64,000 bases of DNA from Halomonas sp. 25-S5. Lineage in GTDB: Bacteria > Pseudomonadota > Gammaproteobacteria > Pseudomonadales > Halomonadaceae. The position numbers were made by a program, and so were the translations under genes. The DNA is taken from positions 62,001 through 126,000 of the forward strand of contig NZ_JARANV010000007.1 of the NCBI RefSeq assembly GCF_029889845.1, in the 5' to 3' direction. Every line of letters starts with the position of its first letter. The first letter of the stretch is position 1. Below, in pieces: positions 37,865 to 46,479 of this stretch. The notes below the pieces were generated by a model. The model was not told the origin of the DNA. It saw nothing but the letters and a program-made list of their open reading frames with translations, and ran no database searches.

Positions 37865-38908
37865 ATGAGCCTGGGAAGCAACATCGACGGCCAGTTCGCG
37901 CTGGATATGCAGGGCCTGCAGCGGCTCAAGCATACGGCCCGGCAGGATCCTGCCGATGGGGCCGGGGAGGCCGCCAAGCAGTTCGAGGCACTGTTCATCC
38001 AGATGATGATGAAGAGCATGCGTGATGCCATACCGACCTCGGGTCTCATCGACAGCAAGCAGACCGACTTCTACCAGTCGCTGCTTGACCAACAGTGGTC
38101 ACAGACCCTGGCAAGTCGCGGTATCGGCCTGGCCGACAAGCTGGTCGCGGAGTTGGAAGGGCGCGGGTTTGTTCCTCCTGAAGCAGACAGCAGGGCCGCT
38201 GATATCGAGTCACTGGTGGCCGGTATACCCCGGGGCACCCCCAGGGTGCTGACGGATGCCATCCAGCCCGAGGCAGCGGATGACAAGGTGACGATGCCGG
38301 AGCAGTTCCTCGACGAACTGATGGCGATCCCCGTCGCGGCATCGAAGGGCGGTGAGGCTAGGTATTCACCGCAGGTGGCACGTGACGAGTTGCCCGTTCA
38401 CGTGCGGAACTTCCTCGAGCACCTGGAAGCGCCGGCCCAGGCAGCCAGCCGAGCCACCGGCGTGCCGGCCGAGCTGATCCTGGCCCAGGCGGCCCTGGAG
38501 ACCGGCTGGGGGCGGCATGAGATTCCCACCCGTGACGGGGGCAACAGCCACAACCTGTTCGGCATCAAGGCCGGTAGCCGCTGGCAGGGCGAGACCACCG
38601 AGATCACCACGCATGAGGTGATCGGCGGCCAGCGGCAGCGCGGTCGTGACGACTTTCGAGTCTATGACTCCTTCGAAGAAGCCTTTACCGACTACGCAAG
38701 GCTGATCGGCGATAACCCCCGTTATGCCTCGGTGACCCATGCGGCTAGCGCCGAGCAGGCGGCCCGCGCACTGCAGCAGGGCGGTTATGCGACCGATCCG
38801 GCCTATGCCGACAAGTTGATTGCCGTGATGGACACCATGGGGCCGCTGGTCGGTAGCACGACCCTGGCGAGCAGCAGTGCCCTATCCGGATTCACCGCTG
38901 CGTTCTGA
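37865..38908 (+). CDS. flgJ: Flagellar rod cap and peptidoglycan hydrolase FlgJ
   Basis: 347 residues from the ATG at 37865, directly after the flgI stop. Residues about 40-100 are the rod-binding domain (EAAKQFEALFIQMMMKSMRDA). From about 175 there is a glucosaminidase domain: GVPAELILAQAALETGWGRHEI, SHNLFGIKAGSRWQGE and FEEAFTDYARLI, with the catalytic glutamate in ALETGWG. Cuts the wall for rod passage. The two-domain form is typical of beta- and gammaproteobacteria. Confidence 0.96.
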   Translation: MSLGSNIDGQFALDMQGLQRLKHTARQDPADGAGEAAKQFEALFIQMMMKSMRDAIPTSGLIDSKQTDFYQSLLDQQWSQTLASRGIGLADKLVAELEGRGFVPPEADSRAADIESLVAGIPRGTPRVLTDAIQPEAADDKVTMPEQFLDELMAIPVAASKGGEARYSPQVARDELPVHVRNFLEHLEAPAQAASRATGVPAELILAQAALETGWGRHEIPTRDGGNSHNLFGIKAGSRWQGETTEITTHEVIGGQRQRGRDDFRVYDSFEEAFTDYARLIGDNPRYASVTHAASAEQAARALQQGGYATDPAYADKLIAVMDTMGPLVGSTTLASSSALSGFTAAF

Positions 38909-38916
38909 ACCAGCTC

Positions 38917-38943
38917 TCAAGATTGTCGCCGCAGAGCCGATAA
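38917..38943 (+). promoter_or_regulatory. FliA (sigma 28) promoter of flgKL
   Basis: TCAA-N15-GCCGATAA between flgJ and flgK, matching 11 of 12 consensus positions and ending 30 bp before the flgK start. Confidence 0.82.
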
Positions 38944-38973
38944 CGTTCTTGTCGGCTTAAGGAAAACACGCCA

Positions 38974-40614
38974 ATGAGCATCTTCTCGACTGGACTGAGT
39001 GGTCTCAACGCGGCACAGAACGCCCTGAGCACCACCAGCAATAACATCAGCAACGTCTATACGCCGGGCTATAACCGCGAGGTGACCCTCCTCGGCGAAA
39101 GTCGTGCCGACGGTGGCGTCCAGGTCAATGACATCCAGCGCCAGTTCAACCAGTACGTGGCCTCGCAGCTCGATGCCGCGACCAGCAAGTCCAGTGCCCT
39201 GGAGGCCTATGGCAACCAGGTGGACCAGATCGATAGCCTGCTGGCGGATCGTGACGCCGGCCTGGCCCCCTTGATGCAGAACTTCTTTTCTTCCCTGGAG
39301 GATCTGGCCAGTGCCCCCTCGGATCCGGCGGCTCGACAAGGGGTTCTCGGCACGGTCGATACCCTGAGTGCCCAGTTTCGCTCTTTCGATGGCTACCTGC
39401 AGGACATGCAGGAAGGTATCAATGGCCAGATTGCCGACGAGGTCACCCAGATCAACAACACCACCGAGCAGCTGGCCGGCATCAACCGGGAGATCGCCCT
39501 GGCCCGGGCGCGGACCGGCGAGGCCCCCAATGGCCTGCTCAACCAGCGCGATCGACTGGTCAACGAGCTGAGCGAGCGTATGGATGTTCGTCTCAACATC
39601 CAGGATGGCAAGACCTACAACATCAGCCTGCCCAGCGGCCAGCCGCTGGTAGCCGGCACCAATCACTACACCCTGGAGGCGATGGCCTCACCCGCTGACC
39701 CCCAGCGCACCGTGCTGGGCTATAAGGACTCCGGCGGTAATTTGGTGGCACTGACTGAGGATACCGTGACGGGCGGTACCCTCGGTGGACTGATGGACTT
39801 CCGCGCCGAGACCCTGGACAAGTCCCAGAACCAGATCGGCCAACTGGCCGTTTCGCTGGCGGCCGGCGTCAATGCCCAGCATCGGCTGGGTACTGACCTG
39901 GACGGCGATCCGGGTGGGGCGCTCTTCACATTTGGCGAGCCTCAGGTCTACTCCAACGCTCGTAATAGCGGCAATGCCACAGCGACCGCCAACTTCGATG
40001 ACGCCAATCTCAATAACCTGAGGGCAACGGATTACACCGTGCGTGTCACGGATAGTGCCAGTACGCCTCCCACCTTCGAGGTGACACGCAAGGACAGCGG
40101 TGAAACGGTTGCGACCAGTTTCGACGTTTCCAGTCAAACGTTGAGCGTTGGTGGCCTACAGGTGGCATTCCAGGATCTGAATACTGCCCTGCAGGGCGAC
40201 CGCTTCGAGGTGCAACCCGTAAGGCGTGGTGCAGCCAATATGGAAAGCGCCATCCGCGATCTGGACAAGATCGCCGCCGCGAGTAGCTCAGGCGGTACCG
40301 GAAACAACGAGAACGCCCTGCGTATGCAAGAGTTGCAGGAGCAGTCACTGGTGGGTGGCAGCGCCTCATTCAGTGGCGCCTACGGCGCCATGGTCAGCGA
40401 CGTGGGCAACCGCACCAATATCGTCCAGGTCAATCTCGATGCTCAGCAGGGCCTGACCGACCAGCTCAAGGCCGTGCAGCAGTCCGAGTCCGGCGTGAAC
40501 CTGGACGAGGAGGCCGCCAACCTGATTCGCTACCAGCAGTTCTACCAGGCGAATGCAAGGGTGATCGAGACGGGCCGGACCGTCATCGACACCATCCTTG
40601 GCCTGCGCAACTGA
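38974..40614 (+). CDS. flgK: Hook-filament junction protein FlgK (HAP1)
   Basis: 546 residues: FSTGLSGLNAAQNALSTTSNNISNVYTPGYNREV at the N-terminus, and GVNLDEEAANLIRYQQFYQANARVIETGRTVIDTILGLRN at the C-terminus. Exported with FlgN. First gene after the FliA promoter at 38917. Confidence 0.97.
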   Translation: MSIFSTGLSGLNAAQNALSTTSNNISNVYTPGYNREVTLLGESRADGGVQVNDIQRQFNQYVASQLDAATSKSSALEAYGNQVDQIDSLLADRDAGLAPLMQNFFSSLEDLASAPSDPAARQGVLGTVDTLSAQFRSFDGYLQDMQEGINGQIADEVTQINNTTEQLAGINREIALARARTGEAPNGLLNQRDRLVNELSERMDVRLNIQDGKTYNISLPSGQPLVAGTNHYTLEAMASPADPQRTVLGYKDSGGNLVALTEDTVTGGTLGGLMDFRAETLDKSQNQIGQLAVSLAAGVNAQHRLGTDLDGDPGGALFTFGEPQVYSNARNSGNATATANFDDANLNNLRATDYTVRVTDSASTPPTFEVTRKDSGETVATSFDVSSQTLSVGGLQVAFQDLNTALQGDRFEVQPVRRGAANMESAIRDLDKIAAASSSGGTGNNENALRMQELQEQSLVGGSASFSGAYGAMVSDVGNRTNIVQVNLDAQQGLTDQLKAVQQSESGVNLDEEAANLIRYQQFYQANARVIETGRTVIDTILGLRN

Positions 40615-40632
40615 TTCCAGGAGAGCCCCTAG

Positions 40633-41850
40633 ATGCGTATCAGCAGCGTCACCATGTTCGAGCAGAGCGTCTCGTCCATGAATCGTCAGCAGGGCGAGTT
40701 TCTCAAGGTCAGCCAGCAGATTGCGAGTGGTCGCCGGGTAGTCAATCCCTCCGACGACCCCCAGGCGGCCTCTCGCGCCGTAGGCGTCGACCAGGCCCGG
40801 GCGGTCACCCAGCAGTATGCCGACTCACGGGTCAGCGCGCGTAACTCTCTTGCTCAAGGCGAGAGTGTGCTCAACAGCGTGAGTGATGCCATCACCAGTG
40901 CCAAGACCCTCCTGGTTCAGGCCGCAAGCGATACCTTGAGCGACGTGGATCGCCAGTCGGTAGCCTCAGAACTTCGCGGTATCTACGAGACGGTGCTCGG
41001 CCAGGCTAACGCCACCGATGGCAACGGCCGCTATCTCTTCGGCGGCTATCAGGACAGTTCGGCCCCCTTCGTACGTGCCAATGATGGCATCGACTACGTC
41101 GGAGACAGCAACACCCGCGAGCAGCGCATCGACGCTTCACGGTTGATGAAGGTCAGCGACAATGGCAAGACCATCTTTCAAAGCGTGCCCAGCGGTGCCG
41201 GCTATGTGGCCGAGGCGGACCCTGGCAATGCCGGCAGCGTCACCTTCTCCGGCCCACAGGTGATCGACAACGAGGACGCCGACTACGGGGAGGCGTTTCG
41301 TGTCATCTTTACCAGCGATACGGACTATGACATCGAAAAGAAAAACTCGACTGGCGGCTGGGACGCGCTGACTAGCGGCAACCCATACAACGGAGAGTCC
41401 GGCATCGTGGAAATCGGCGGTCTGCGTCTCGAGCTCAAGGGCGAGGCCGTTACTGGCGATAGGGTCGAATTCGCCCCGGCTGACGAGATGAACACCGATC
41501 TCTTCAGGTCCTTCGAGAAGGCCCTGGGGGTGCTGGAGAGTCCCGCCGAGACGGAGGGGGAAAAGGCCGCGCTGCGCAACACCCTCAATACGGCGATGCG
41601 CGAGTTCGATAACAGTCTGGATAACGTCCTGACCACTCGAGCTTCCGTCGGGGCGCGCCTCAACGAGCTGGACGTGGTCGACAGCGTGGGTGGCAACCGC
41701 ATGCTCAATTACGAGCAGACGCTCTCTGATCTGGTCGACCTCGACTACGCCCAGGCGATCTCCGATTACAGCCTGCGCCAAGTGGGCCTCCAGGCGTCCC
41801 AGAAGACCTTTGCCGACATGAAGGGCATGTCACTCTTCAACTATCTTTGA
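40633..41850 (+). CDS. flgL: Hook-filament junction protein FlgL (HAP3)
   Basis: 405 residues: MRISSVTMFEQSVSSMNRQQGEFLKVSQQIASGRRVVNPSDDPQAA at the N-terminus and a flagellin-like C-terminus (YAQAISDYSLRQVGLQASQKTFADMKGMSLFNYL). The final codons and stop lie inside the first copy of a 29-bp tandem duplication. Confidence 0.96.
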   Translation: MRISSVTMFEQSVSSMNRQQGEFLKVSQQIASGRRVVNPSDDPQAASRAVGVDQARAVTQQYADSRVSARNSLAQGESVLNSVSDAITSAKTLLVQAASDTLSDVDRQSVASELRGIYETVLGQANATDGNGRYLFGGYQDSSAPFVRANDGIDYVGDSNTREQRIDASRLMKVSDNGKTIFQSVPSGAGYVAEADPGNAGSVTFSGPQVIDNEDADYGEAFRVIFTSDTDYDIEKKNSTGGWDALTSGNPYNGESGIVEIGGLRLELKGEAVTGDRVEFAPADEMNTDLFRSFEKALGVLESPAETEGEKAALRNTLNTAMREFDNSLDNVLTTRASVGARLNELDVVDSVGGNRMLNYEQTLSDLVDLDYAQAISDYSLRQVGLQASQKTFADMKGMSLFNYL

Positions 41851-41899
41851 TAACAGGTCTCTGACATTCGTATCTTTGATAACAGGTCTCTGACATTCG
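41842..41899 (+). repeat. Perfect 29-bp tandem duplication at the 3' end of flgL
   Basis: Two identical 29-bp copies (41842-41870 and 41871-41899), each beginning TATCTTTGATAACAGG and ending GACATTCG. The first copy contains the flgL stop codon, so the protein is not altered. Confidence 0.95.
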
Positions 41900-41908
41900 G
41901 TCCCTGAT

Positions 41909-41983
41909 GACCATGGTGCCGGGCCTAGCTCAGCCATGGTCTTTTACCGCTTCGGTGCCTTTCATGGCCGGGGCGGTTTTTTT
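41909..41983 (+). terminator. Double terminator region between flgL and fliR
   Basis: Two hairpins on the plus strand. The first is GACCATGG with CCATGGTC (41909-41941) followed by TTTT; the second is ACCGC with GCGGT around 41946-41976 followed by a 7-T run. They end the flgKL transcript before the convergent fliR gene. Confidence 0.7.
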
Positions 41984-42782
41984 AATTCGCTATCGGCAGC
42001 GGTGCCAAGATCTCCAGCAGGTTCTGCAGGAAGGCCAACCCCTGGCTGAACAGTCGCTCCAGGAAGCTTGCCAGGTCGGTCATCAGGACCATCAGCAGGG
42101 TCAGGCCGACGGTCAGCGATGTCGGGAAGCCGATATTGAAGACCGTCAGCTGGGGCGCTGAGCGGTTGAGGATACCCAGTGACAGGTTGATGATCAGTAG
42201 CGATGCCACCAGTGGCAAGGCAAGCAGCATGCCCGCCGTATAGATGGTGCCGCCGTAGCGGGCCAGCATGATGAAGGCGTCTGGATTGAAACGGCCGATT
42301 CCGATTGGCAACGTCTGGAAGCTGGTGACCAGAACTTCCAGCACCATCAGATGGCCATTGAAGGCCAGGAACATCAGCAGCGTGACCATGTAGAGGATGC
42401 GTGACAGCACCACCATGTTGGTACCGCTGGAGGGATCAAAGAAGGTGGCGAAGGCCAGGCCCATCTGCAGCCCGATGAAATCGCCTGAGGCCTGCACCAC
42501 GGCCAGCATCACCCTGACCGTCAGGCCCATGGCGGCGCCGATCAGCAGTTGCTCGACCAGGATGCCGAATCCCGCCCAGGAGAAAAGCGGCACCTCCGGC
42601 ATGGGCGGCAGTACCGGGGCGATCACCACCGCCACGGCGCCGGCCAGGGCCAGCTTGGCCTGGCGCGGTATGCTGGAATGGCCCCACAGCGGAGCGCTGA
42701 GCATCAACGCCGTGATCCGTGCGAAGGGCCACAGGAAGGCAACCAGCCAGCCATGGAGCTGGTCAAAGGTGACCTCGACCAT
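41982..42782 (-). CDS. fliR: Flagellar export gate protein FliR
   Basis: 266 residues, about six membrane segments: LVAFLWPFARITALMLSAPL, GAMGLTVRVMLAVVQASGDFIGLQMGL, VLSRILYMVTLLMFLAFNGHL. Part of the FliPQR export gate. Last gene of the fliLMNOPQR group; its stop touches the T-run of the opposing terminator. Confidence 0.96.
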   Translation of the reverse strand: MVEVTFDQLHGWLVAFLWPFARITALMLSAPLWGHSSIPRQAKLALAGAVAVVIAPVLPPMPEVPLFSWAGFGILVEQLLIGAAMGLTVRVMLAVVQASGDFIGLQMGLAFATFFDPSSGTNMVVLSRILYMVTLLMFLAFNGHLMVLEVLVTSFQTLPIGIGRFNPDAFIMLARYGGTIYTAGMLLALPLVASLLIINLSLGILNRSAPQLTVFNIGFPTSLTVGLTLLMVLMTDLASFLERLFSQGLAFLQNLLEILAPLPIAN

Positions 42783-42816
42783 CAGCGGGCGCTGCTCTTC
42801 ACAAGCTCATTGGGAG

Positions 42817-43086
42817 TCACGAGATCATCGAGGGGATGTTGGTGAACAGCTCGATGGTGAAGTTCGTGATTAGCTTGAGCAGCCAGGGCCCGGCCAGCAC
42901 CAGCACGGTGAACACGGCGAGGATCTTGGGGATGAACGAGAGGGTCATCTCGTTGATCTGGGTGGCCGCCTGGAACAGGCTGACCAGCAGGCCGGTGGCC
43001 AGGGCGGTCAGTAGCAGGGGGCCCGCCAGCAGCAGCGTGACACGCATGCCCTGGTAGGCAATGTTCATTACCTCTTCCGGTGTCAT
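42817..43086 (-). CDS. fliQ: Flagellar export gate protein FliQ
   Basis: 89 residues with two membrane hairpin segments: MTPEEVMNIAYQGMRVTLLLAGPLLLTAL and the FQAATQINEMTLSFIPKILAV signature. Strong GAGGAGG ribosome site. Confidence 0.97.
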   Translation of the reverse strand: MTPEEVMNIAYQGMRVTLLLAGPLLLTALATGLLVSLFQAATQINEMTLSFIPKILAVFTVLVLAGPWLLKLITNFTIELFTNIPSMIS

Positions 43087-43108
43087 GTTGGCCTCCTCGG
43101 GCGTGCGT

Positions 43109-43867
43109 TCACAGGTAGAAGCTTTCCGCCAGCGACCCGATGATCAGCTGCCAGCCGTCCACCAGCACGAACAGCATCAGCTTGAAGGGCAGCGAGATGG
43201 TGATCGGAGGCACCATCATCATCCCCAATGACATCAGTACGCTGGCCACCACCAGGTCGATGATCAGGAAGGGGATGAAGATGGTGAACCCGATCTGGAA
43301 CGCTGTCTTCAGTTCGCTGGTGACGAAGGAGGGCACCAGCACCCTCATCGGCACGTCTTCAGGCCCCTGAAGCTCTCCGATATCGGCGAGGCGGGCGAAC
43401 ATCGCCAGGTCGGGTTCGCGGGTCTGGGCCAGCATGAATTCCCGGAAGGGGCCCTGGGCCAGCTGCAGAAACTCATCGAAGTTGATGTCGTCATTGGAGA
43501 GCGGTGCCCAGGCCAGTTCGTGCACCTGACTCAGCACCGGCGCCATGATGAACAGGGTGAGGAAGAGGGCCAGCCCCAGTAGCACCTGGTTGGGTGGGGT
43601 AGCCTGCGTGCCCATGGCCGTTCTCAGTAAGCTCAACACGATGATGATGCGCGTGAAGCAGGTCATCATCAGCAGCACGGCAGGCAGGAAGGCCAGTGAG
43701 CTGAGCAGCAGGAGCGTCTGCAGCGATAGCGACCACTGCTGTCCCCCATCGTCCAGGGGGCGGCTGACGATACCGGGGATCTGCTGGGCCAGGGCCAGTT
43801 CGGGCAACGTCAACAGGACCGCCAGGGCCAGCGTATAAAGCACATGTTTGGCCGCGACTTGCCTCAC
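43109..43867 (-). CDS. fliP: Flagellar export gate protein FliP
   Basis: 252 residues with a signal peptide and four further membrane segments. Signatures: [50 protein letters not shown] and [34 protein letters not shown] start overlaps the fliO stop (GTGA). Confidence 0.97.
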   Translation of the reverse strand: MRQVAAKHVLYTLALAVLLTLPELALAQQIPGIVSRPLDDGGQQWSLSLQTLLLLSSLAFLPAVLLMMTCFTRIIIVLSLLRTAMGTQATPPNQVLLGLALFLTLFIMAPVLSQVHELAWAPLSNDDINFDEFLQLAQGPFREFMLAQTREPDLAMFARLADIGELQGPEDVPMRVLVPSFVTSELKTAFQIGFTIFIPFLIIDLVVASVLMSLGMMMVPPITISLPFKLMLFVLVDGWQLIIGSLAESFYL

Positions 43868-44304
43868 GCCTTCCCCCGTCGTCCCAGGCCGGCATTGTGT
43901 CGGACGGCCTTGGCGAAGCGCGTCCCGAAGGCGTCTCCTGCATCAAATCCCGGTCCGCCAGAGGTGACGGATTCCCGATGCTCGTCCGGGGCCGGCATGT
44001 CATGCAGTTTGTTGACCTGGCCACCGCCGACACCGAGTACCAGCCAGGTGTTTTCCACCTCGACAATCACGACGCGTTCCTTGGTACCCACCGCCGTGCT
44101 GCCGACGACTCGAAGGTGGCGGCCATGGCGCTGGTGGGGGAGTCCCCAGCGGCGTAGCACGGCGGCAGCCACCAGGATAATGACCAGTATCAGTCCCAGC
44201 GCAGCAGCGGTCTTGCCAAGCGTGGCCATGCCGATCAAGGCCTCTCCACCAGTTACGGCCGCATCCAGGCCCGCCTGGGGCTCATCGGGTATTGCCGCGG
44301 TCAT
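43864..44304 (-). CDS. fliO: Flagellar export accessory protein FliO
   Basis: 146 residues with one membrane segment (about 30-51, [20 protein letters not shown]) and a small cytoplasmic domain [29 protein letters not shown] typical of FliO, which helps assemble FliP. The start overlaps the fliN stop (ATGA). Confidence 0.93.
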   Translation of the reverse strand: MTAAIPDEPQAGLDAAVTGGEALIGMATLGKTAAALGLILVIILVAAAVLRRWGLPHQRHGRHLRVVGSTAVGTKERVVIVEVENTWLVLGVGGGQVNKLHDMPAPDEHRESVTSGGPGFDAGDAFGTRFAKAVRHNAGLGRRGKA

Positions 44305-44810
44305 CGATTCAGCTTCTGGACCCGCTCGGAGGGGGTGATGATCTCGGTGATACGGATACCGTACTTGTCCTCGACAACCACGACCTCGCCCTGGGCGATC
44401 AGGTAGCCATTGATCAGGATATCCATGGGCTCGCCCGCCAGACCGTCCAGTTCAATCACCGACCCCTGGGCAAGTTCCAGCAGCTGCTTGATGGTCAGCT
44501 TGGTCCGGCCGAGCTCCACGGTGAGCTTGACCGGGATATCCATGATCATTTCCAGGTCGCGTCCCTGGGCCACCCCCTGGCCCGCCTCGAGAGGGCGGAA
44601 GACGCTGCTGCACGCGGACTGAGCAGCGGGCGCAGCGGTGGGCTCTTCTGCCTCCTGCTCCTGACCGGCAGACTCGGTGGCCGCCTGCTCGGCCATCGCC
44701 TCGGCCCAGGGGTCGTCATCGTCAGCGGGGGCGTCGTCCTGCTGCTCCGACATGGCGGCGGCCCAGTCGTCTTCGCTGATATTCTGATCGGGGTTGTTGG
44801 GATCAGTCAT
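44301..44810 (-). CDS. fliN: Flagellar motor switch protein FliN
   Basis: 169 residues from the ATG at 44810, which overlaps the end of fliM by 8 bp. A long acidic N-terminal region rich in E, Q and A precedes the SpoA/FliN domain: IPVKLTVELGRTKLTIKQLLELAQGSVIELDGLAGEPMDI and LINGYLIAQGEVVVVEDKYGIRITEII. Part of the C ring and an export docking site for FliH. Confidence 0.96.
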   Translation of the reverse strand: MTDPNNPDQNISEDDWAAAMSEQQDDAPADDDDPWAEAMAEQAATESAGQEQEAEEPTAAPAAQSACSSVFRPLEAGQGVAQGRDLEMIMDIPVKLTVELGRTKLTIKQLLELAQGSVIELDGLAGEPMDILINGYLIAQGEVVVVEDKYGIRITEIITPSERVQKLNR

Positions 44811-45846
44811 GGTTGGATTCCTTGGATTGCGGCCTGGAGCCTTTGACGAAGGCATCGGCCGGCGCATGGTCGGCGGCATGGTCGAAGATGTGCAGCACGC
44901 GCAGGGCGCGCTGCTCATGCTGGCTGCCGTATTCGCACTCCATCACGGGCACGCCATCCACGCTGGCCGTCACCATCTCGGGAAGTTCCATGGGCAGCAC
45001 ATCGCCGGCCTTCAAGGCCATCACGTGGGCGATGCGACTCGCGATATCGGTAAAGTTGGCCACCAGTTCCACCTCGGAGTGGCGTATCTCGCCGGCAATG
45101 CGCTTCGTCCAGGTGCCGTCCTGATCCTGGCTGCCATCACTGAGCGGGTTGGTCAGCAGGTCACGCAGCGGTTCGATCATGGCGTAGGGCATGCAGATCT
45201 GGAAGCTGCTGGCGAGATTGCCCACCTCGAGATTGAAACTGGTGTTCACCACGATCTCGTTTGGCGAGTTGGTGATGTTGGCGAACTTGGATTGCATCTC
45301 CGAGCGCAGGAAGCTGATCTCGAGGGGATAGACGGACTTCCAGGACTCGCTGTAGGCGTCGATGGCCAACTGCAGAAGGCGCTGGATAATGCGCTGTTCG
45401 GTGTTGGTGAATTCACGCCCCTCGGACTTGGTCACGAAGCGTCCGTCACCGCCAAAGAGGTTGTCCACCACCATGAAGACCAGGCTGGGGGGGAACACGA
45501 TCAAGGCCGAGCCCCGCAGGGGCTTCATGGCGATCATGTTGATATTGGTCGGCACCGGCACATTGCGGGAGAACTCGCTGTAGCTCTGGTAGCGCACCGA
45601 GTCCACGGTGATATCGGCGCTGCGACGAATCAGGTTGAACAGCCCCATGCGAAAGTGACGCGCAAAGCGCTCATTGATGATGTCCAGGGCATGCAGGCGC
45701 TCGCGGATGATGCGATGCTGGGATGCCGGGTCATAGGGGCGCACGCGTGATGTCCCGTTGCTCTTGGCCTCGGGTTCGTCATCACCGCTCACCCCCTTGA
45801 GCAGGGCATCGATCTCTTCCTGGGACAGCAGATCATCTTGGGACAT
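44803..45846 (-). CDS. fliM: Flagellar motor switch protein FliM
   Basis: 347 residues. N-terminal LLSQEEIDALLKG is the CheY-P-binding peptide; the middle domain includes LHALDIINERFARHFRMGLFNLIRRSADI, and the C-terminal SpoA domain ends near the 330s. Transmits CheY-P binding to the rotor. Confidence 0.97.
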   Translation of the reverse strand: MSQDDLLSQEEIDALLKGVSGDDEPEAKSNGTSRVRPYDPASQHRIIRERLHALDIINERFARHFRMGLFNLIRRSADITVDSVRYQSYSEFSRNVPVPTNINMIAMKPLRGSALIVFPPSLVFMVVDNLFGGDGRFVTKSEGREFTNTEQRIIQRLLQLAIDAYSESWKSVYPLEISFLRSEMQSKFANITNSPNEIVVNTSFNLEVGNLASSFQICMPYAMIEPLRDLLTNPLSDGSQDQDGTWTKRIAGEIRHSEVELVANFTDIASRIAHVMALKAGDVLPMELPEMVTASVDGVPVMECEYGSQHEQRALRVLHIFDHAADHAPADAFVKGSRPQSKESNHD

Positions 45847-45867
45847 GGCGTCTTGGCTACCCTCTGC

Positions 45868-46347
45868 CTATTGCACGATGAACTCGGTGAAGAGCACGTC
45901 GTTGATGGCCACTTCCGGCTGGTTTTCGGACATGGGTGCCTCCAGGGCGGCAATCACCTGGGCTGCCAGGCGCTGCTTGCCACCTGGCGAGGTCAGTTCA
46001 CTGGCCTGCTTGCCGGAGAACAGTGTCAGCAGACGGCTGCGAACCTGGGGCATGTGCTGCTCGAGGATCTCCTGGCTGGTCTCGTCAGCCAGCTTCAGTG
46101 ACAGGCCGGTATAGAGCAGGCGAGGCCCGTATTCGTCATCGGCAAGGTTGACGGTGAAAGGCTTGATCGGCAGGAAAATCGGCGCCTTCTGTTCAGGCAT
46201 CTCCTGGGTGTTGATCGCCGATTGCGCCGCGCTTCCCTGCTGGGTAAAGACCATATAGAGCGCTACCGCTGCCACGGATGACGACAGGATCAGCAGCACC
46301 ATCATCGACCACAAAAGCTTGCGGGAGCCACCACGCGATTTCGCCAT
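45868..46347 (-). CDS. fliL: Flagellar basal body-associated protein FliL
   Basis: 159 residues: one N-terminal membrane segment (LLWSMMVLLILSSSVAAVALYMVF) and a periplasmic domain with FTVNLADDEYGPRLLYTGLSLKL, ending FTEFIVQ, as in FliL. It surrounds the stator. First gene of the fliLMNOPQR operon; a palindrome lies 56 bp upstream. Confidence 0.95.
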   Translation of the reverse strand: MAKSRGGSRKLLWSMMVLLILSSSVAAVALYMVFTQQGSAAQSAINTQEMPEQKAPIFLPIKPFTVNLADDEYGPRLLYTGLSLKLADETSQEILEQHMPQVRSRLLTLFSGKQASELTSPGGKQRLAAQVIAALEAPMSENQPEVAINDVLFTEFIVQ

Positions 46348-46402
46348 TCTCTTTCCTAGGTTGCAGTGTGTTGCCGATGCTGACCTCGCAGTATGCGTGT
46401 CG

Positions 46403-46418
46403 CATCGTGATCACGATG
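46403..46418. promoter_or_regulatory. Perfect 16-bp palindrome upstream of fliL
   Basis: CATCGTGA-TCACGATG in the 132-bp gap between fliK and fliL. Fully symmetric with no spacer, so it looks like a dimeric regulator site rather than a terminator. Confidence 0.55.
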
Positions 46419-46479
46419 ACCCGAACAGCCCCGCTGATTGCGCCTATCTTGTCCGTTTGGCGCCTAGCGTAGCTGGGGG

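Noticed and set aside
41842-41899. Tandem repeat as an attachment site
   Set aside because: Direct adjacent copies with no integrase or inserted element between them fit slippage or simple duplication better.
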